The notes below the pieces were generated by a model. That model was not told the origin of the DNA. It saw nothing but the letters and a program-made list of their open reading frames with translations, and searched no databases. A DNA stretch of 64,000 nt, taken from assembly GCA_016720855.1 (NCBI GenBank), contig JADKJU010000002.1, positions 558,001 to 622,000 on the forward strand. The letters run 5' to 3'. The position numbers and the translations under genes are program-made. Source of the DNA: Betaproteobacteria bacterium (lineage in GTDB: Bacteria > Pseudomonadota > Gammaproteobacteria > Burkholderiales > Usitatibacteraceae). The number at the start of each line of letters is the position of its first letter. The first letter of the stretch is position 1. Of this stretch, positions 33,998 to 43,682 are shown in pieces.

Positions 33998-36862
33998 TCA
34001 CCCGCAGGCACCCACCCATCCACAGGCGCTGCAGAAGTCGCAGCCGTCCTTGCGGATGACGGTCATGTTCCCGCACTCGCCGCACTTGGTGCCCTTCATG
34101 AGCGCGGGCTCGTCGCCGCGGCGTGGCGACTCGAGGATGCCCATTTCCTGCTTCGGGAACCCGTTCTCGTCGAGCACGCCCAGCATCGAGTAGCGGTGGA
34201 TGACCAGGCGCGCGAGGTAGGCGACGGTGGAGGACCAGTTCTGCTGCCGGCGCTGGCCGGGCACGAAGGCCATGAAGTCGCCCAGCGGCTCGCTGTAGTC
34301 CAGGAGCTTGCGCAGCTTCATGCCGATCCACGCCGGGTCCATCACGCGCATGTCGAGCGAGAGGAGCTTCGCCAGCCCGTCCAGCGCGCGCGGATAGTGC
34401 CCCGAGAGCCACATCGAGTAGGGCCGCGTGCCGCCATCGGGCATGTGCATTTCCTTGAGCCCCATCACGAACTCCTCGCCGGAGGCGGGGTTCGCGATGT
34501 CCACCGTCCAGGCGAGCGTGCCGTCGGTGCCGGTGCGCGGCTCCTCGAGGCTGAACATGGCGTCCAGCAGCGGGGAGGCGCCGGCATCCTCGAATGCCTT
34601 GAGCGACTCGCAGCGCCAGCGCACCAGTTGCCCGAGCGCGGAGACCATGCTGGGCACGCGACGCTTCTCGCCGTGCGGCGGCATGCGCATGTCGAAGCCG
34701 TCGTCACCCACGGTGAGGGCCAGCGCATCGAGCTTCATCTTGAGCCAGGCGCGGTCGTTGGCGCGCATGTCCATGGAGAGCGTCTTGGCAACCGCGCCCA
34801 GCCCGCGCGGCTGCTCGGCGCCGTTCACCCACACCTCGAACGGGAAGGCGCGGTGCGCCTCGCCTTCGACGTGGCCGATGAAGAGCGCGAACTTGCCCAC
34901 GGGGGAGTCGACCATGTACGTCCAGGCCGGGTTGCCATCGGGCAGCTCCGGCCGGCCGGGCCAGCGCAGGCTCGCGAGCACCGGTTCGGGCAGCGACTTG
35001 ATGGCCAGGCGCCGGTTCATCGCGTCGACGGGCAATTCCGCGCGCGCGGCATCTGCCGGCTTCGCGGGCTCCGTGGAGAGCACCGAGCCCAGCACGCTGT
35101 TGGGCCGGTAGGTGGCCAGGCCCTTCAGGCCCGCCTTCCACGCCGAGAGGTAGAGCCCCTCGAATTCGGAGTACGGGTAGTCCTCGGGCACGTTCACCGT
35201 CTTGGAGATGCTGGTGTCCACGTAGGGCGCCACGGCCGCCACCATCGCCTTGTGCGCTTCGGCGGAGATCTCCAGCGCCGTCACGAACCAGTCGGGCAGC
35301 TTCGCGTCCTCGCCATTCAGATGCTTGTACAGGCGGAAGGCGTGGTCTTCGACGCGAAACTCCTTGTGCGTGCCGTCGGCCATGCGCTTCTTGCGCGTGT
35401 ACGTCCACGAGAACGGCGGCTCGATGCCGTTGGAGGCATTGTCGGCAAAGGCGAGCGAGATCGTGCCGGTGGGCGCGATCGACAGCAGGTGCGAATTGCG
35501 GATGCCGAACTTGCGGATCTTGTCCTTGATCTCCTGCGGCAGGCGCGAGGCGAAGTTGCCGCCGGAAAGATAGAGGTCGGCATTGAACAGCGGGAAGGCG
35601 CCGCGCTCGCGGGCCAACTCCACGCTGGCCTCGTAGGCGCGGTCACGCATGCACTCGCTGATCTTCGAGCCCATGGCGCGAGCCTCTTCCGTGTCATAGG
35701 CCAGGCGCAGCATGAGGAGCGCATCTCCCAGGCCCGTGAACCCCAGGCCGATGCGGCGCTTGTTCGACGCTTCCTTTTTCTGCGCGGGCAGCGGCCACGG
35801 CGTCACGTCGAGCACGTTGTCGAGCATGCGCGTGGAGACTTCCACCACCTTGCCGAACGCCTCGAAGTCGAAGGCGCAGTCCTCTTCGAACGGATTGTCC
35901 ACGAAGCGCGCCACGTCGATGGAGCCGAGGCAGCAGCAGCCGTACGACGGAAGTGGCTGTTCGCCGCACGGATTCGTCGCCTCGATCGTCTCGCAGTAGT
36001 AGAGGTTGTTGTCCTTGTTGATGCGGTCCAGGAACAGGATCCCGGGCTCGGCATGGTCGTAGGTCGAGCGCATGACCTGGTCCCACAACTCATGGGCGCG
36101 CACCTTGCGATACACCCACAGTCCGTCGCCGCGCTGGTAGCCGCCGCCGTCCTTCACTTCCTGCGAGGGCTCGGCGCGGTGCACCAGTTCCACGTCGCCG
36201 TCGGATTCCACCGACTTCATGAACGCGTCCGTCACGCCGACGGACACGTTGAAGTTGGTGAGCTCGCCCTGGTCCTTCGCGTGGATGAAGCGCTCGATGT
36301 CCGGGTGGTCGCAGCGCAGCACGCCCATCTGCGCGCCGCGGCGGGCGCCGGCGGACTCGACCGTTTCACACGACTGGTCGAATACGCGCATGTACGACAC
36401 CGGGCCGCTCGCGCGCGAGTTCGTGCCCTTCACCCACGCGCCCTCGGGGCGGATGGTGGAAAAGTCGTAACCCACGCCGCCGCCGCGCCGCATTGTCTCC
36501 GCGGCCTCCGCGAGCGCCGTGTAGATGCCGGGGCGGCCGTCGACGAGTTCGGTGATGGAGTCACCCACCGGCTGCACGAAGCAGTTGATGAGGGTGGCGG
36601 TGAGGGTCGTCCCGGCGGCGGAATTGATGCGGCCGGCGGGAATGAACCCGTGCTCCTGGGCTTCGAGGAATTTCGCCTCCCAGAAAGCGCGGCGGTCCTC
36701 GTTCTCGTTGGTCGCCAGGGCCTTGGCCACGCGCATCCGGACTTCGCGGATCGAAGTCTCGCCGTCCTTGGCGTACTTCTCCACGAGAACTTCGGTGCTG
36801 ATTTCCTGGGCGGGCAGCTTCGCGATGTCGGCTGCGGAACGGCGGGACTTGGCCACGCTCAT
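33998..36862 (-). CDS. nrdJ: adenosylcobalamin-dependent (class II) ribonucleotide reductase
   Basis: The 954-residue enzyme reduces ribonucleotides to deoxyribonucleotides with adenosylcobalamin and needs no oxygen. Visible landmarks are FIPAGRINSAAGT, the active-site NPCGEQPLPSYGCCCLG with the Asn-Pro-Cys-Gly-Glu loop, GLGFTGLGDALLML, SIAPTGTISLAFADNASNGI (shown to its Gly) and a C-terminal zinc-ribbon-like KCGECGNMTVIRKDGCDFC, which is typical of the long NrdJ form. ATG 36862 has AGGGGG upstream; the longer open frame is non-homologous. It is divergent from msrA with a 220-base gap and followed by a good terminator. Confidence 0.95.
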   Translation of the reverse strand: MSVAKSRRSAADIAKLPAQEISTEVLVEKYAKDGETSIREVRMRVAKALATNENEDRRAFWEAKFLEAQEHGFIPAGRINSAAGTTLTATLINCFVQPVGDSITELVDGRPGIYTALAEAAETMRRGGGVGYDFSTIRPEGAWVKGTNSRASGPVSYMRVFDQSCETVESAGARRGAQMGVLRCDHPDIERFIHAKDQGELTNFNVSVGVTDAFMKSVESDGDVELVHRAEPSQEVKDGGGYQRGDGLWVYRKVRAHELWDQVMRSTYDHAEPGILFLDRINKDNNLYYCETIEATNPCGEQPLPSYGCCCLGSIDVARFVDNPFEEDCAFDFEAFGKVVEVSTRMLDNVLDVTPWPLPAQKKEASNKRRIGLGFTGLGDALLMLRLAYDTEEARAMGSKISECMRDRAYEASVELARERGAFPLFNADLYLSGGNFASRLPQEIKDKIRKFGIRNSHLLSIAPTGTISLAFADNASNGIEPPFSWTYTRKKRMADGTHKEFRVEDHAFRLYKHLNGEDAKLPDWFVTALEISAEAHKAMVAAVAPYVDTSISKTVNVPEDYPYSEFEGLYLSAWKAGLKGLATYRPNSVLGSVLSTEPAKPADAARAELPVDAMNRRLAIKSLPEPVLASLRWPGRPELPDGNPAWTYMVDSPVGKFALFIGHVEGEAHRAFPFEVWVNGAEQPRGLGAVAKTLSMDMRANDRAWLKMKLDALALTVGDDGFDMRMPPHGEKRRVPSMVSALGQLVRWRCESLKAFEDAGASPLLDAMFSLEEPRTGTDGTLAWTVDIANPASGEEFVMGLKEMHMPDGGTRPYSMWLSGHYPRALDGLAKLLSLDMRVMDPAWIGMKLRKLLDYSEPLGDFMAFVPGQRRQQNWSSTVAYLARLVIHRYSMLGVLDENGFPKQEMGILESPRRGDEPALMKGTKCGECGNMTVIRKDGCDFCSACGWVGACG

Positions 36863-36955
36863 AAGGTGATCCCCCTCGACTGCGTTATAAAATGATCTCG
36901 CCAGCTTCTTGGGCGGGCAGAGCAACGATTCTTGCCAGTCGACCCCCTTTTCCGG

Positions 36956-36969
36956 TTGACCCAGATCAA
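36956..36969. promoter_or_regulatory. FNR/ANR-like box between nrdJ and msrA
   Basis: TTGACCCAGATCAA matches the FNR consensus TTGATNNNNATCAA at nine of ten fixed positions. It is about 94 bases upstream of the nrdJ ATG and 113 upstream of msrA. An oxygen-responsive site would suit an oxygen-independent reductase on one side and an oxidative-repair enzyme on the other. The same gap holds a CCACA-TTT-TGTGG palindrome at 36993-37005. Binding is inferred. Confidence 0.5.
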
Positions 36970-37082
36970 GTGGCCGACGCGGCTGGCAACCCCCACATTT
37001 TGTGGTCGTGTCGGGAATTCTGTCCAGTTTTTTCAACCTATAGTGGGCCCGTTTCGGGCGCATTTCTTGCGGGAGCGGCCTG

Positions 37083-37625
37083 ATGGCAATGGAAACGGCG
37101 ACCCTGGCCGGGGGGTGCTTCTGGTGTCTGGAGGCGGTTTTCGACCAGCTTTCGGGGGTCGAAAGCGTTGAATCGGGGTACATGGGCGGCCAGACGCCCA
37201 ACCCGAGCTATGAGGACATCTGCCGCGGCAAGACCGGCCACGCGGAAGTGATCCGGCTGGCTTTCGACCCGGCCATCGTGAGTTTCCGGGACATCCTGGC
37301 CGTTTTCTTCACGATTCACGATCCGACGACCCTCAACCGGCAGGGAAACGACGTGGGCACGCAGTACCGCTCGGCCATCTTCTTTCATTCCCCGGAGCAG
37401 GAGCAGGCCGCCCGGGAAACGATCGCGAACCTCACGGCCAAGAAGGTGTGGAGCCACCCGATCGTCACTGAAGTCGCCGCGGCCACGACCTTCTGGCAGG
37501 CCGAGGAGCACCACCAGGAGTATTTCGAGCGCGTGGGCTCCCGGAACCCCTACTGCACGATGGTGGTGGAGCCGAAGGTCGCGAAGTTCCGCAAGCACTT
37601 CGTCGAGCGCCTGAAGAAACGGTGA
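37083..37625 (+). CDS. msrA: peptide methionine sulfoxide reductase A
   Basis: The 180-residue protein has the catalytic motif GGCFWCLEAVF with the active-site Cys, then YEDICRGKTGHAEVIRLAFD and NDVGTQYRSAIFF, and a C-terminal NPYC whose Cys is a likely resolving residue. MsrA reduces the S-form of methionine sulfoxide with thioredoxin. GGGAG precedes the ATG. It shares the intergenic region with divergent nrdJ, and the ubiB gene follows after 32 bases. Confidence 0.95.
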   Translation: MAMETATLAGGCFWCLEAVFDQLSGVESVESGYMGGQTPNPSYEDICRGKTGHAEVIRLAFDPAIVSFRDILAVFFTIHDPTTLNRQGNDVGTQYRSAIFFHSPEQEQAARETIANLTAKKVWSHPIVTEVAAATTFWQAEEHHQEYFERVGSRNPYCTMVVEPKVAKFRKHFVERLKKR

Positions 37626-37657
37626 GCGAGCGCGCGCAACGGTAGAATCGCGCTTCC

Positions 37658-39175
37658 ATGCGGGTTTTCCGGCTCCTTCGAATCCTCTCCACGGTTGGTC
37701 GCCACGGTCTCGACGAGTTTATCGTCGGGCGGGGTGCCTGGCTCGTGCGCATCTCGTTCCGCGTCGCCTTCTTCTGGGCCGACCGCTCGGGTCCTCGCGG
37801 CGTGCGGCTTCGCCTCGCCTTCCAGGAGCTGGGCCCCATCTTCGTGAAGTTCGGGCAGCTCCTTTCCGTCCGTCCCGACCTGATCCCGACCGACATCACC
37901 GACGAGCTCTCGAAGCTTCAGGACAGCGTGCCGCCGTTCCCGGCCGGGCAGGTGATCGAGGAGCTGGATCGCACCTTCAGGAAGCCCTACACGGATGTCT
38001 TCCGCAATTTCAACCTGGTGCCGGTGGCGAGCGCTTCGGTGGCCCAGGTGCATTTCGCGGAGCTGCCGGATGGCCGGGAAGTCGCGGTCAAGCTCCTGCG
38101 CCCCGGCATCGTGGACACCATCGACAAGGACACGGCCCTTCTCTACACGCTGGCGGGCCTCGTCGAGCGGCTGCATCCGCTGAGCGACCTGCTGCGCATG
38201 CGCGAGGTGGTCGGCGAATTCGACAAGATCATCCACGACGAGCTGGACCTGCTGCGGGAAGCCTCCAGCATGAGCACGGTGCGGCGCAATTTCGCGGGCA
38301 GCCGGATCCTCTACGTGCCGGACGTGTACTTCGACTGGTGCACGCGCGAGGCGATGGTGATGGAGCGCATCGATGCCATCCCGGTGAACGACCTCGAGAC
38401 AATCCGCGCGCACGGCATCGACACGGCCACGCTCGGCAGGAACGGCGTCGAGATCTTCTTCACGCAGGTGTTCCGCGACGGCTTCTTCCACGCCGACATG
38501 CATCCGGGCAACATCTTCGTCGCGCGCGACGGGCGCTACTGCGGCATCGACTACGGGATCATGGGGTCGCTGCCGGAAGTGGACAAGAACTGCCTCGCGA
38601 TGATCTTCATCGCCTTCTTCAAGCGCGACTACAAGGCGGTGGCGCTGGCGCACATCGAGGCGGGGTGGGTGCCGGCCGACACGGGCCTGGAGGAGTTCGA
38701 GGGCGCGATCCGCTCGGTGTGCGAGCCGATCTTCGACAAGCCGCTGAAGGACATCTATTTCGGCAAGCTCCTCCTGCGGCTTTTCGAAGTGGGGCGGCGA
38801 TTCCGCATGGACATCCAGCCGCAGCTGGTGCTGCTGCAAAAGACGCTCTTGCAGGTGGAGGGTCTCGGCCGCCACCTCGACCCGAACCTGGACCTGCGCC
38901 GCGCCGCGCAGCCGATCCTCGAGCGCTGGATGAGCGAACAGATGGGGCCGCGCGCCTTGTGGAGGCAACTGCGCAACGAGGCGCCGCACTGGGGCCGGCT
39001 GGTTCCCGAGCTGCCGCGGCTCGTGCACAAGATCCTCTCCGACGATGCGCCGGGACGGATCGAGCGCGCCATCCGCGAGCTCGAGGCCACGCAGCGCCGG
39101 CAGACGCGGATCCTCCTCGCCGTCGCCATCGTTCTCGGCGTGATGGTCGTCGGCCTTCTCGTCCGCGGGATGTAG
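37658..39175 (+). CDS. ubiB: UbiB-type ABC1 atypical kinase/ATPase
   Basis: The 505-residue protein has the UbiB signatures KFGQ in FVKFGQLLSVRPDL (residues 64-67), the Ala-rich loop ASASVAQVH, the catalytic-loop block FFHADMHPGN and IDYGIMGSL, and a C-terminal membrane anchor (LLAVAIVLGVMVVGLLV). UbiB supports ubiquinone synthesis at the membrane, probably in extracting or presenting lipid intermediates. Only one C-terminal helix is clear, whereas E. coli UbiB has two. Confidence 0.92.
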   Translation: MRVFRLLRILSTVGRHGLDEFIVGRGAWLVRISFRVAFFWADRSGPRGVRLRLAFQELGPIFVKFGQLLSVRPDLIPTDITDELSKLQDSVPPFPAGQVIEELDRTFRKPYTDVFRNFNLVPVASASVAQVHFAELPDGREVAVKLLRPGIVDTIDKDTALLYTLAGLVERLHPLSDLLRMREVVGEFDKIIHDELDLLREASSMSTVRRNFAGSRILYVPDVYFDWCTREAMVMERIDAIPVNDLETIRAHGIDTATLGRNGVEIFFTQVFRDGFFHADMHPGNIFVARDGRYCGIDYGIMGSLPEVDKNCLAMIFIAFFKRDYKAVALAHIEAGWVPADTGLEEFEGAIRSVCEPIFDKPLKDIYFGKLLLRLFEVGRRFRMDIQPQLVLLQKTLLQVEGLGRHLDPNLDLRRAAQPILERWMSEQMGPRALWRQLRNEAPHWGRLVPELPRLVHKILSDDAPGRIERAIRELEATQRRQTRILLAVAIVLGVMVVGLLVRGM

Positions 39176-39192
39176 CCGTGCCGGATGTAGCC

Positions 39193-39216
39193 GTGCCAGG
39201 CACGCGGGCCTGGCAC
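39193..39216. terminator. perfect 9-bp hairpin between ubiB and metalloprotease gene
   Basis: GTGCCAGGC and GCCTGGCAC pair around a 6-base loop in the gap between the converging genes. Just before it, GGATGTAGCCGTGCC is duplicated in tandem (39168-39197), and the first copy contains the ubiB stop codon. The hairpin probably limits read-through in both directions, though it lacks a T-run. Confidence 0.5.
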
Positions 39217-39226
39217 AAAGGCTGTC

Positions 39227-40309
39227 CTACCTGAACAGGTCCTCGAGGATTCTGCGCTTCGCAGCGCAGCGCGCTTCCTCCCAGCACGTCCGGTAAGTCT
39301 TCACTGTCTTGCCGTCGTGCCGGATAGTGATCTCCCACGGGCGCTTCAGGAGCACGGTGTGCACGTAGCTCGCGAAGGATTCCGCGAAATCGTCGCCCGG
39401 CGAGGTGGCCGCGTAGAGCGTGGGGAAGTTCGTCCTCTCGAGGCTTGCATAGGCGGCGGCCATGTCGCTGCCCGCGAGCCTGGCGCTTCGGTAATACACG
39501 ACCGAGGCGCGCATCGGGAAATCGCCGTCGAACGTCGAGACGTACCGGTTTTCCCCGCGGTTGATGGTCCACGACAGGTCGTAGAACGGGAAGCGGGCTG
39601 ATTCCGGCACGTCCTTCGGCTCGAGGTCCCAGCGTGGATGGACGCCGCGATTGATCGACAGCACGTGGCCCAGCTCGTGCAGCAGGATGTAGCGAATGGC
39701 GCCGCGCCGGTTGTCCCCGGCCGCCTCCTCGATGCGCGCCTCGAGCTTCCACGCCTTGTCGGGCCGGAACGGCGTGTTCTCCTTCCACGTGGCCCAGGCG
39801 TTGGCCGTGAACTTCCCGAGCACCCGGGCGTCGAGGATGACAAAGCCGCCGGCGGGGCGGCCGTCACCGTCGAGAAACATGTCCGTGAATCCCGTGCCGC
39901 CCAGGTCGTCCATGAACCAGACACCGGCGAACGACTTGTCGAAGACGCGGCGCACAGCCGGCGGCAGGTCCGCGATGGCGCCGCGCACGTCCCTCATGAA
40001 ATCGGCGGAAAGTTTGCTCGCCCAGGGCTTCTCCGGAAATCCGTTGAAGAGGTTGTCGACCAGAAGGTGCTCGACCAGTTCGTGCGGCGCGGGCCCGATG
40101 CGCTCTTCGACCGGCTTCGCGAGCGTGGCCTTCCAGTAGGCCGCCGTTCGCGTGGGCTGCGCCTTCAGGAGCTTCATCAGGCAGGGCTTGTCGCTCGCTG
40201 CGCAGGTAATCTCGACGGGCGCTCGCGCTGCGGCCGGCAGCAGCCACGCCAGCAGGAAAAAAGGGGACAGACCCCATTTCAGGAAAAGGGGTCTGTCCCC
40301 TTTTCTCAT
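39227..40309 (-). CDS. exported zinc metalloprotease-like protein (HELGH)
   Basis: The 360-residue precursor has a hydrophobic signal (LSPFFLLAWLLPAAARA) and a metal motif HELGH in RYILLHELGHVLSINRG, with later DDFAESFASYVHTV carrying possible third ligand residues. The protease family is not certain. The first 14 codons of the gene, before the hydrophobic core, are encoded by an inverted repeat that occurs elsewhere in the window, so the present start may be a recent invention. The ATG overlaps the stop of the upstream gene (ATGA). Confidence 0.75.
   Translation of the reverse strand: MRKGDRPLFLKWGLSPFFLLAWLLPAAARAPVEITCAASDKPCLMKLLKAQPTRTAAYWKATLAKPVEERIGPAPHELVEHLLVDNLFNGFPEKPWASKLSADFMRDVRGAIADLPPAVRRVFDKSFAGVWFMDDLGGTGFTDMFLDGDGRPAGGFVILDARVLGKFTANAWATWKENTPFRPDKAWKLEARIEEAAGDNRRGAIRYILLHELGHVLSINRGVHPRWDLEPKDVPESARFPFYDLSWTINRGENRYVSTFDGDFPMRASVVYYRSARLAGSDMAAAYASLERTNFPTLYAATSPGDDFAESFASYVHTVLLKRPWEITIRHDGKTVKTYRTCWEEARCAAKRRILEDLFR
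40257..40304. repeat. GGGGACAGACCCC inverted repeat, copy 1
   Basis: Perfect 17-bp arms AAAAGGGGACAGACCCC and GGGGTCTGTCCCCTTTT surround a 12-base loop. A second copy is at 60051-60099 and a degenerate one at 47516-47555. Palindromic units of this kind resemble REP sequences moved by TnpA-REP transposases, but no transposase gene is in the window. This copy lies inside the start of the metalloprotease gene. Confidence 0.85.
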
Positions 40310-41157
40310 CGGTCGTCGAAGGTGAGGAGCACCGGCTGGTGGTCGGAGACCTGCGTGTCGAGGTCGACCCGGATCCCGCGCACGCGCTTGGCCAGGTCCT
40401 CGCTCACGTAAAGGAAGTCGCAGCAGTAGGGCTCCTTCGCGTAGCGGTGGTCGTGCACGCAGAAGGTGGGATCGTGGGCGCGATGGCCGTTGACCAGCGC
40501 CCATGCGTCGCGATAGGCGGGCCCGCCGCTCGCCAGCGGCTTCTGGATGTCGTCGTAGGCCGGGTTCTCGGGCGGGAAGTTGAAATCCGCCGTGAGGATC
40601 GCGGAGGGCGTCTGCGCGGTGTTGTCGAAGGGGCCGTCCTTGGCGGTGGGGAAGCCGGGCTGCAAGGCGCGACCGCAGGCCTCGTCGTGAAGATCCCGCA
40701 GCCGCGCCGCCTGCGCCGAGCGCTGCACCGGCGAGTAGTACTCCAGATGCGTGGTCGTGAAGCGCACCGGCCCCAGCGGCAGCATCAAGGTCGCCTCTAT
40801 CGCCACGCGCGGCATCGATTCCCTGCCCGGGTCCGCGGGCCAGGGCAGCGCATGGCGGCGCACCGAGACCACGGGCAGGCGCGTGAGAATCATGTTGCCG
40901 AATCGCCGGCGCCGGCCGGGCCCGGCCAGGTCCACTCCGTAGCCGGGAATCGCGGTGTAGCCGGGCAGCAGGGCGGCGAGCTGCGCGAACTGGTCCGCGC
41001 TGTCGTTGCCCGCGAGGCCGGGGAAGTTGTCCGCGATCTCCTGCACGTTGAGCACGTCGAAATCCGCCATCTCGCGGGCGTGCGACACGATGCGCGCCAG
41101 ATCGACACGCCCGTCGATGCCACGGCCCCACTGAATGTTCCAGGTGATCAGTTTCAT
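40306..41157 (-). CDS. endonuclease/exonuclease/phosphatase (EEP) family protein
   Basis: The 283-residue protein begins MKLITWNIQWGRGIDGRVDL, the first strand of the EEP fold, and has the metal Glu in VLNVQEIADN, TTHLEYYSPVQRSAQA, ILTADFNFPPENPAY and the C-terminal SDHQPVLLTF with the catalytic Asp-His. It probably hydrolyses a phosphodiester or phosphate; the substrate is unknown. ATG 41157 is chosen because the fold starts there. It overlaps the downstream metalloprotease gene by 4 bases. Confidence 0.88.
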   Translation of the reverse strand: MKLITWNIQWGRGIDGRVDLARIVSHAREMADFDVLNVQEIADNFPGLAGNDSADQFAQLAALLPGYTAIPGYGVDLAGPGRRRRFGNMILTRLPVVSVRRHALPWPADPGRESMPRVAIEATLMLPLGPVRFTTTHLEYYSPVQRSAQAARLRDLHDEACGRALQPGFPTAKDGPFDNTAQTPSAILTADFNFPPENPAYDDIQKPLASGGPAYRDAWALVNGHRAHDPTFCVHDHRYAKEPYCCDFLYVSEDLAKRVRGIRVDLDTQVSDHQPVLLTFDDR

Positions 41158-41246
41158 GCCGCCATTATGTCTCCTTCCGAAAATCCCTTCACCTCCGGAC
41201 GTAATAGAATCGGGGCTGGCTCGTGTGCACACTGCCGGAGAGGCGC

Positions 41247-42329
<1,083 letters not shown>

Positions 42330-42400
42330 TGGTCGTCAGATTTGATCGTTACGCTGTATTCGGGAGATTTGGTGCGTTGAACCACTTGGGAGGAACCAGC

Positions 42401-43675
42401 ATGCGTTCGATATTCGCAATCGTCACGGCGGCGCTGATCGGCCTTGCGCAAGCAGCGTGGGCCGACACCGAAGTCACCTTCTACTACCCCATCGCCGTCG
42501 GCGGCCCGCTCACCAAGGTGATCGATGGCTACGCCGCGGACTTCGAGAAGAGCAACCCCGGCGTCAAGGTGAAGCCGATCTACGCCGGCAACTACGACGA
42601 CGCGCGCATCAAGGCGCTCGCGGCGCTCAAGGCCGGCCAGCCCGCGCAGATTTCCGTGCTCTTCTCGATCGACATCTACGAACTGCTCGAGCAGGACGTG
42701 ATCATGGCGTGGGACGACGTCGCGACTTCCGCCGACGACAAGGCCTGGATCAAGTCGTTCTACCCCGCGCTCATGCTGAACGGGACCTACAAGAACAAGG
42801 TGTACGGCATCCCGTTCCAGCGCTCGACGATCGTGATGTACTGGAACAAGGACGCATTCAAGGAAGCCGGCCTCGACCCGAACAAGCCGCCGGCCAACTG
42901 GGACGAGATGACCCGGATGGCGGGCAAGCTCGTGAAGAAGGACGCCTCGGGCAACGTGCAGCGCTGGGGCGTCGAGGTGCCCTCCACCGGCTACGCCTAC
43001 TGGATGTTCCAGGCCTTCGCGCGGCAGAACGGCCAGGACCTGATGAACCGGGACGGCAACCAGACGAACTACGCGAATCCGGACGTGATCGCGGCGCTGC
43101 AGTACTGGCGTGACCTGGGCGCCAAGTACAAGGTGATGCCCGAGGGAACGGTCGAGTGGGGGACGCTGCGCCAGGCCTTCACCGAAGGCAAGACCGCCAT
43201 CATGTGGCACACCACCGGCAACCTCACCGCGGTGAGGGACCAGGCGAAGTTCCCGTTCGGCGTGGCGATGCTGCCCGCCGCCAAGCAGCGCGGATCGCCC
43301 ACCGGCGGCGGCAACTTCTATCTCTTCAAGAAGACGACTCCGGAAGAGCGCAAGGCGGCGCTCGCGTTCGTGAAGTTCATGACCGCACCCGAGCGCGCGG
43401 CCGACTGGAGCATGGCCACCGGCTACGTCGCGACCTCGCCCGCGGCCTACGACACGCCGAAGCTGAAGGATTACGCCGCCGGCTTTCCGCCCGCGCTGGT
43501 CGCACGCGACCAGTTCCAGTACGCAACGCCCGAGCTCTCCACGTTTCAGACCGGTCGCGTGAGGAAGCTCCTGGACGACGCGATCCAGGCCTCGCTCACC
43601 GGCCAGAAGCAGCCGGCCGACGCGCTCAAGGCCGCGCAGGCGGAAGCGGACAAGCTCCTCAAGCCGTACCGCTGA
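42401..43675 (+). CDS. extracellular solute-binding protein, UgpB-like
   Basis: The 424-residue precursor has a signal peptide (IVTAALIGLAQAAWADTEVT around cleavage) and a CUT1 binding-protein core (YGIPFQRSTIVMYWNKDAFK, GTLRQAFTEGKTAIMWHTTG, GGGNFYLFKKTTPEERKAAL). The sequence resembles UgpB, the glycerol-3-phosphate binder, but I cannot confirm the ligand. GGGAGG 6 bases upstream fixes ATG 42401. It lies 71 bases after the ATPase gene and 7 before the first permease. Confidence 0.9.
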   Translation: MRSIFAIVTAALIGLAQAAWADTEVTFYYPIAVGGPLTKVIDGYAADFEKSNPGVKVKPIYAGNYDDARIKALAALKAGQPAQISVLFSIDIYELLEQDVIMAWDDVATSADDKAWIKSFYPALMLNGTYKNKVYGIPFQRSTIVMYWNKDAFKEAGLDPNKPPANWDEMTRMAGKLVKKDASGNVQRWGVEVPSTGYAYWMFQAFARQNGQDLMNRDGNQTNYANPDVIAALQYWRDLGAKYKVMPEGTVEWGTLRQAFTEGKTAIMWHTTGNLTAVRDQAKFPFGVAMLPAAKQRGSPTGGGNFYLFKKTTPEERKAALAFVKFMTAPERAADWSMATGYVATSPAAYDTPKLKDYAAGFPPALVARDQFQYATPELSTFQTGRVRKLLDDAIQASLTGQKQPADALKAAQAEADKLLKPYR

Positions 43676-43682
43676 CCTCCCG

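Noticed and set aside
33830..36895. Plus-strand open frame of 1021 codons opposite nrdJ
   Set aside because: Antisense shadow of nrdJ with no domain signature.
36863..37082. Cobalamin riboswitch upstream of nrdJ
   Set aside because: I looked for a B12-box-like sequence in the short leader and did not see one, and the gap is small for the full aptamer plus a promoter.
39227..41131. 634-codon frame joining the metalloprotease to sequence under the EEP gene
   Set aside because: The part upstream of 40309 is out of frame with the EEP protein and has no homology; the ATGA overlap explains the junction.
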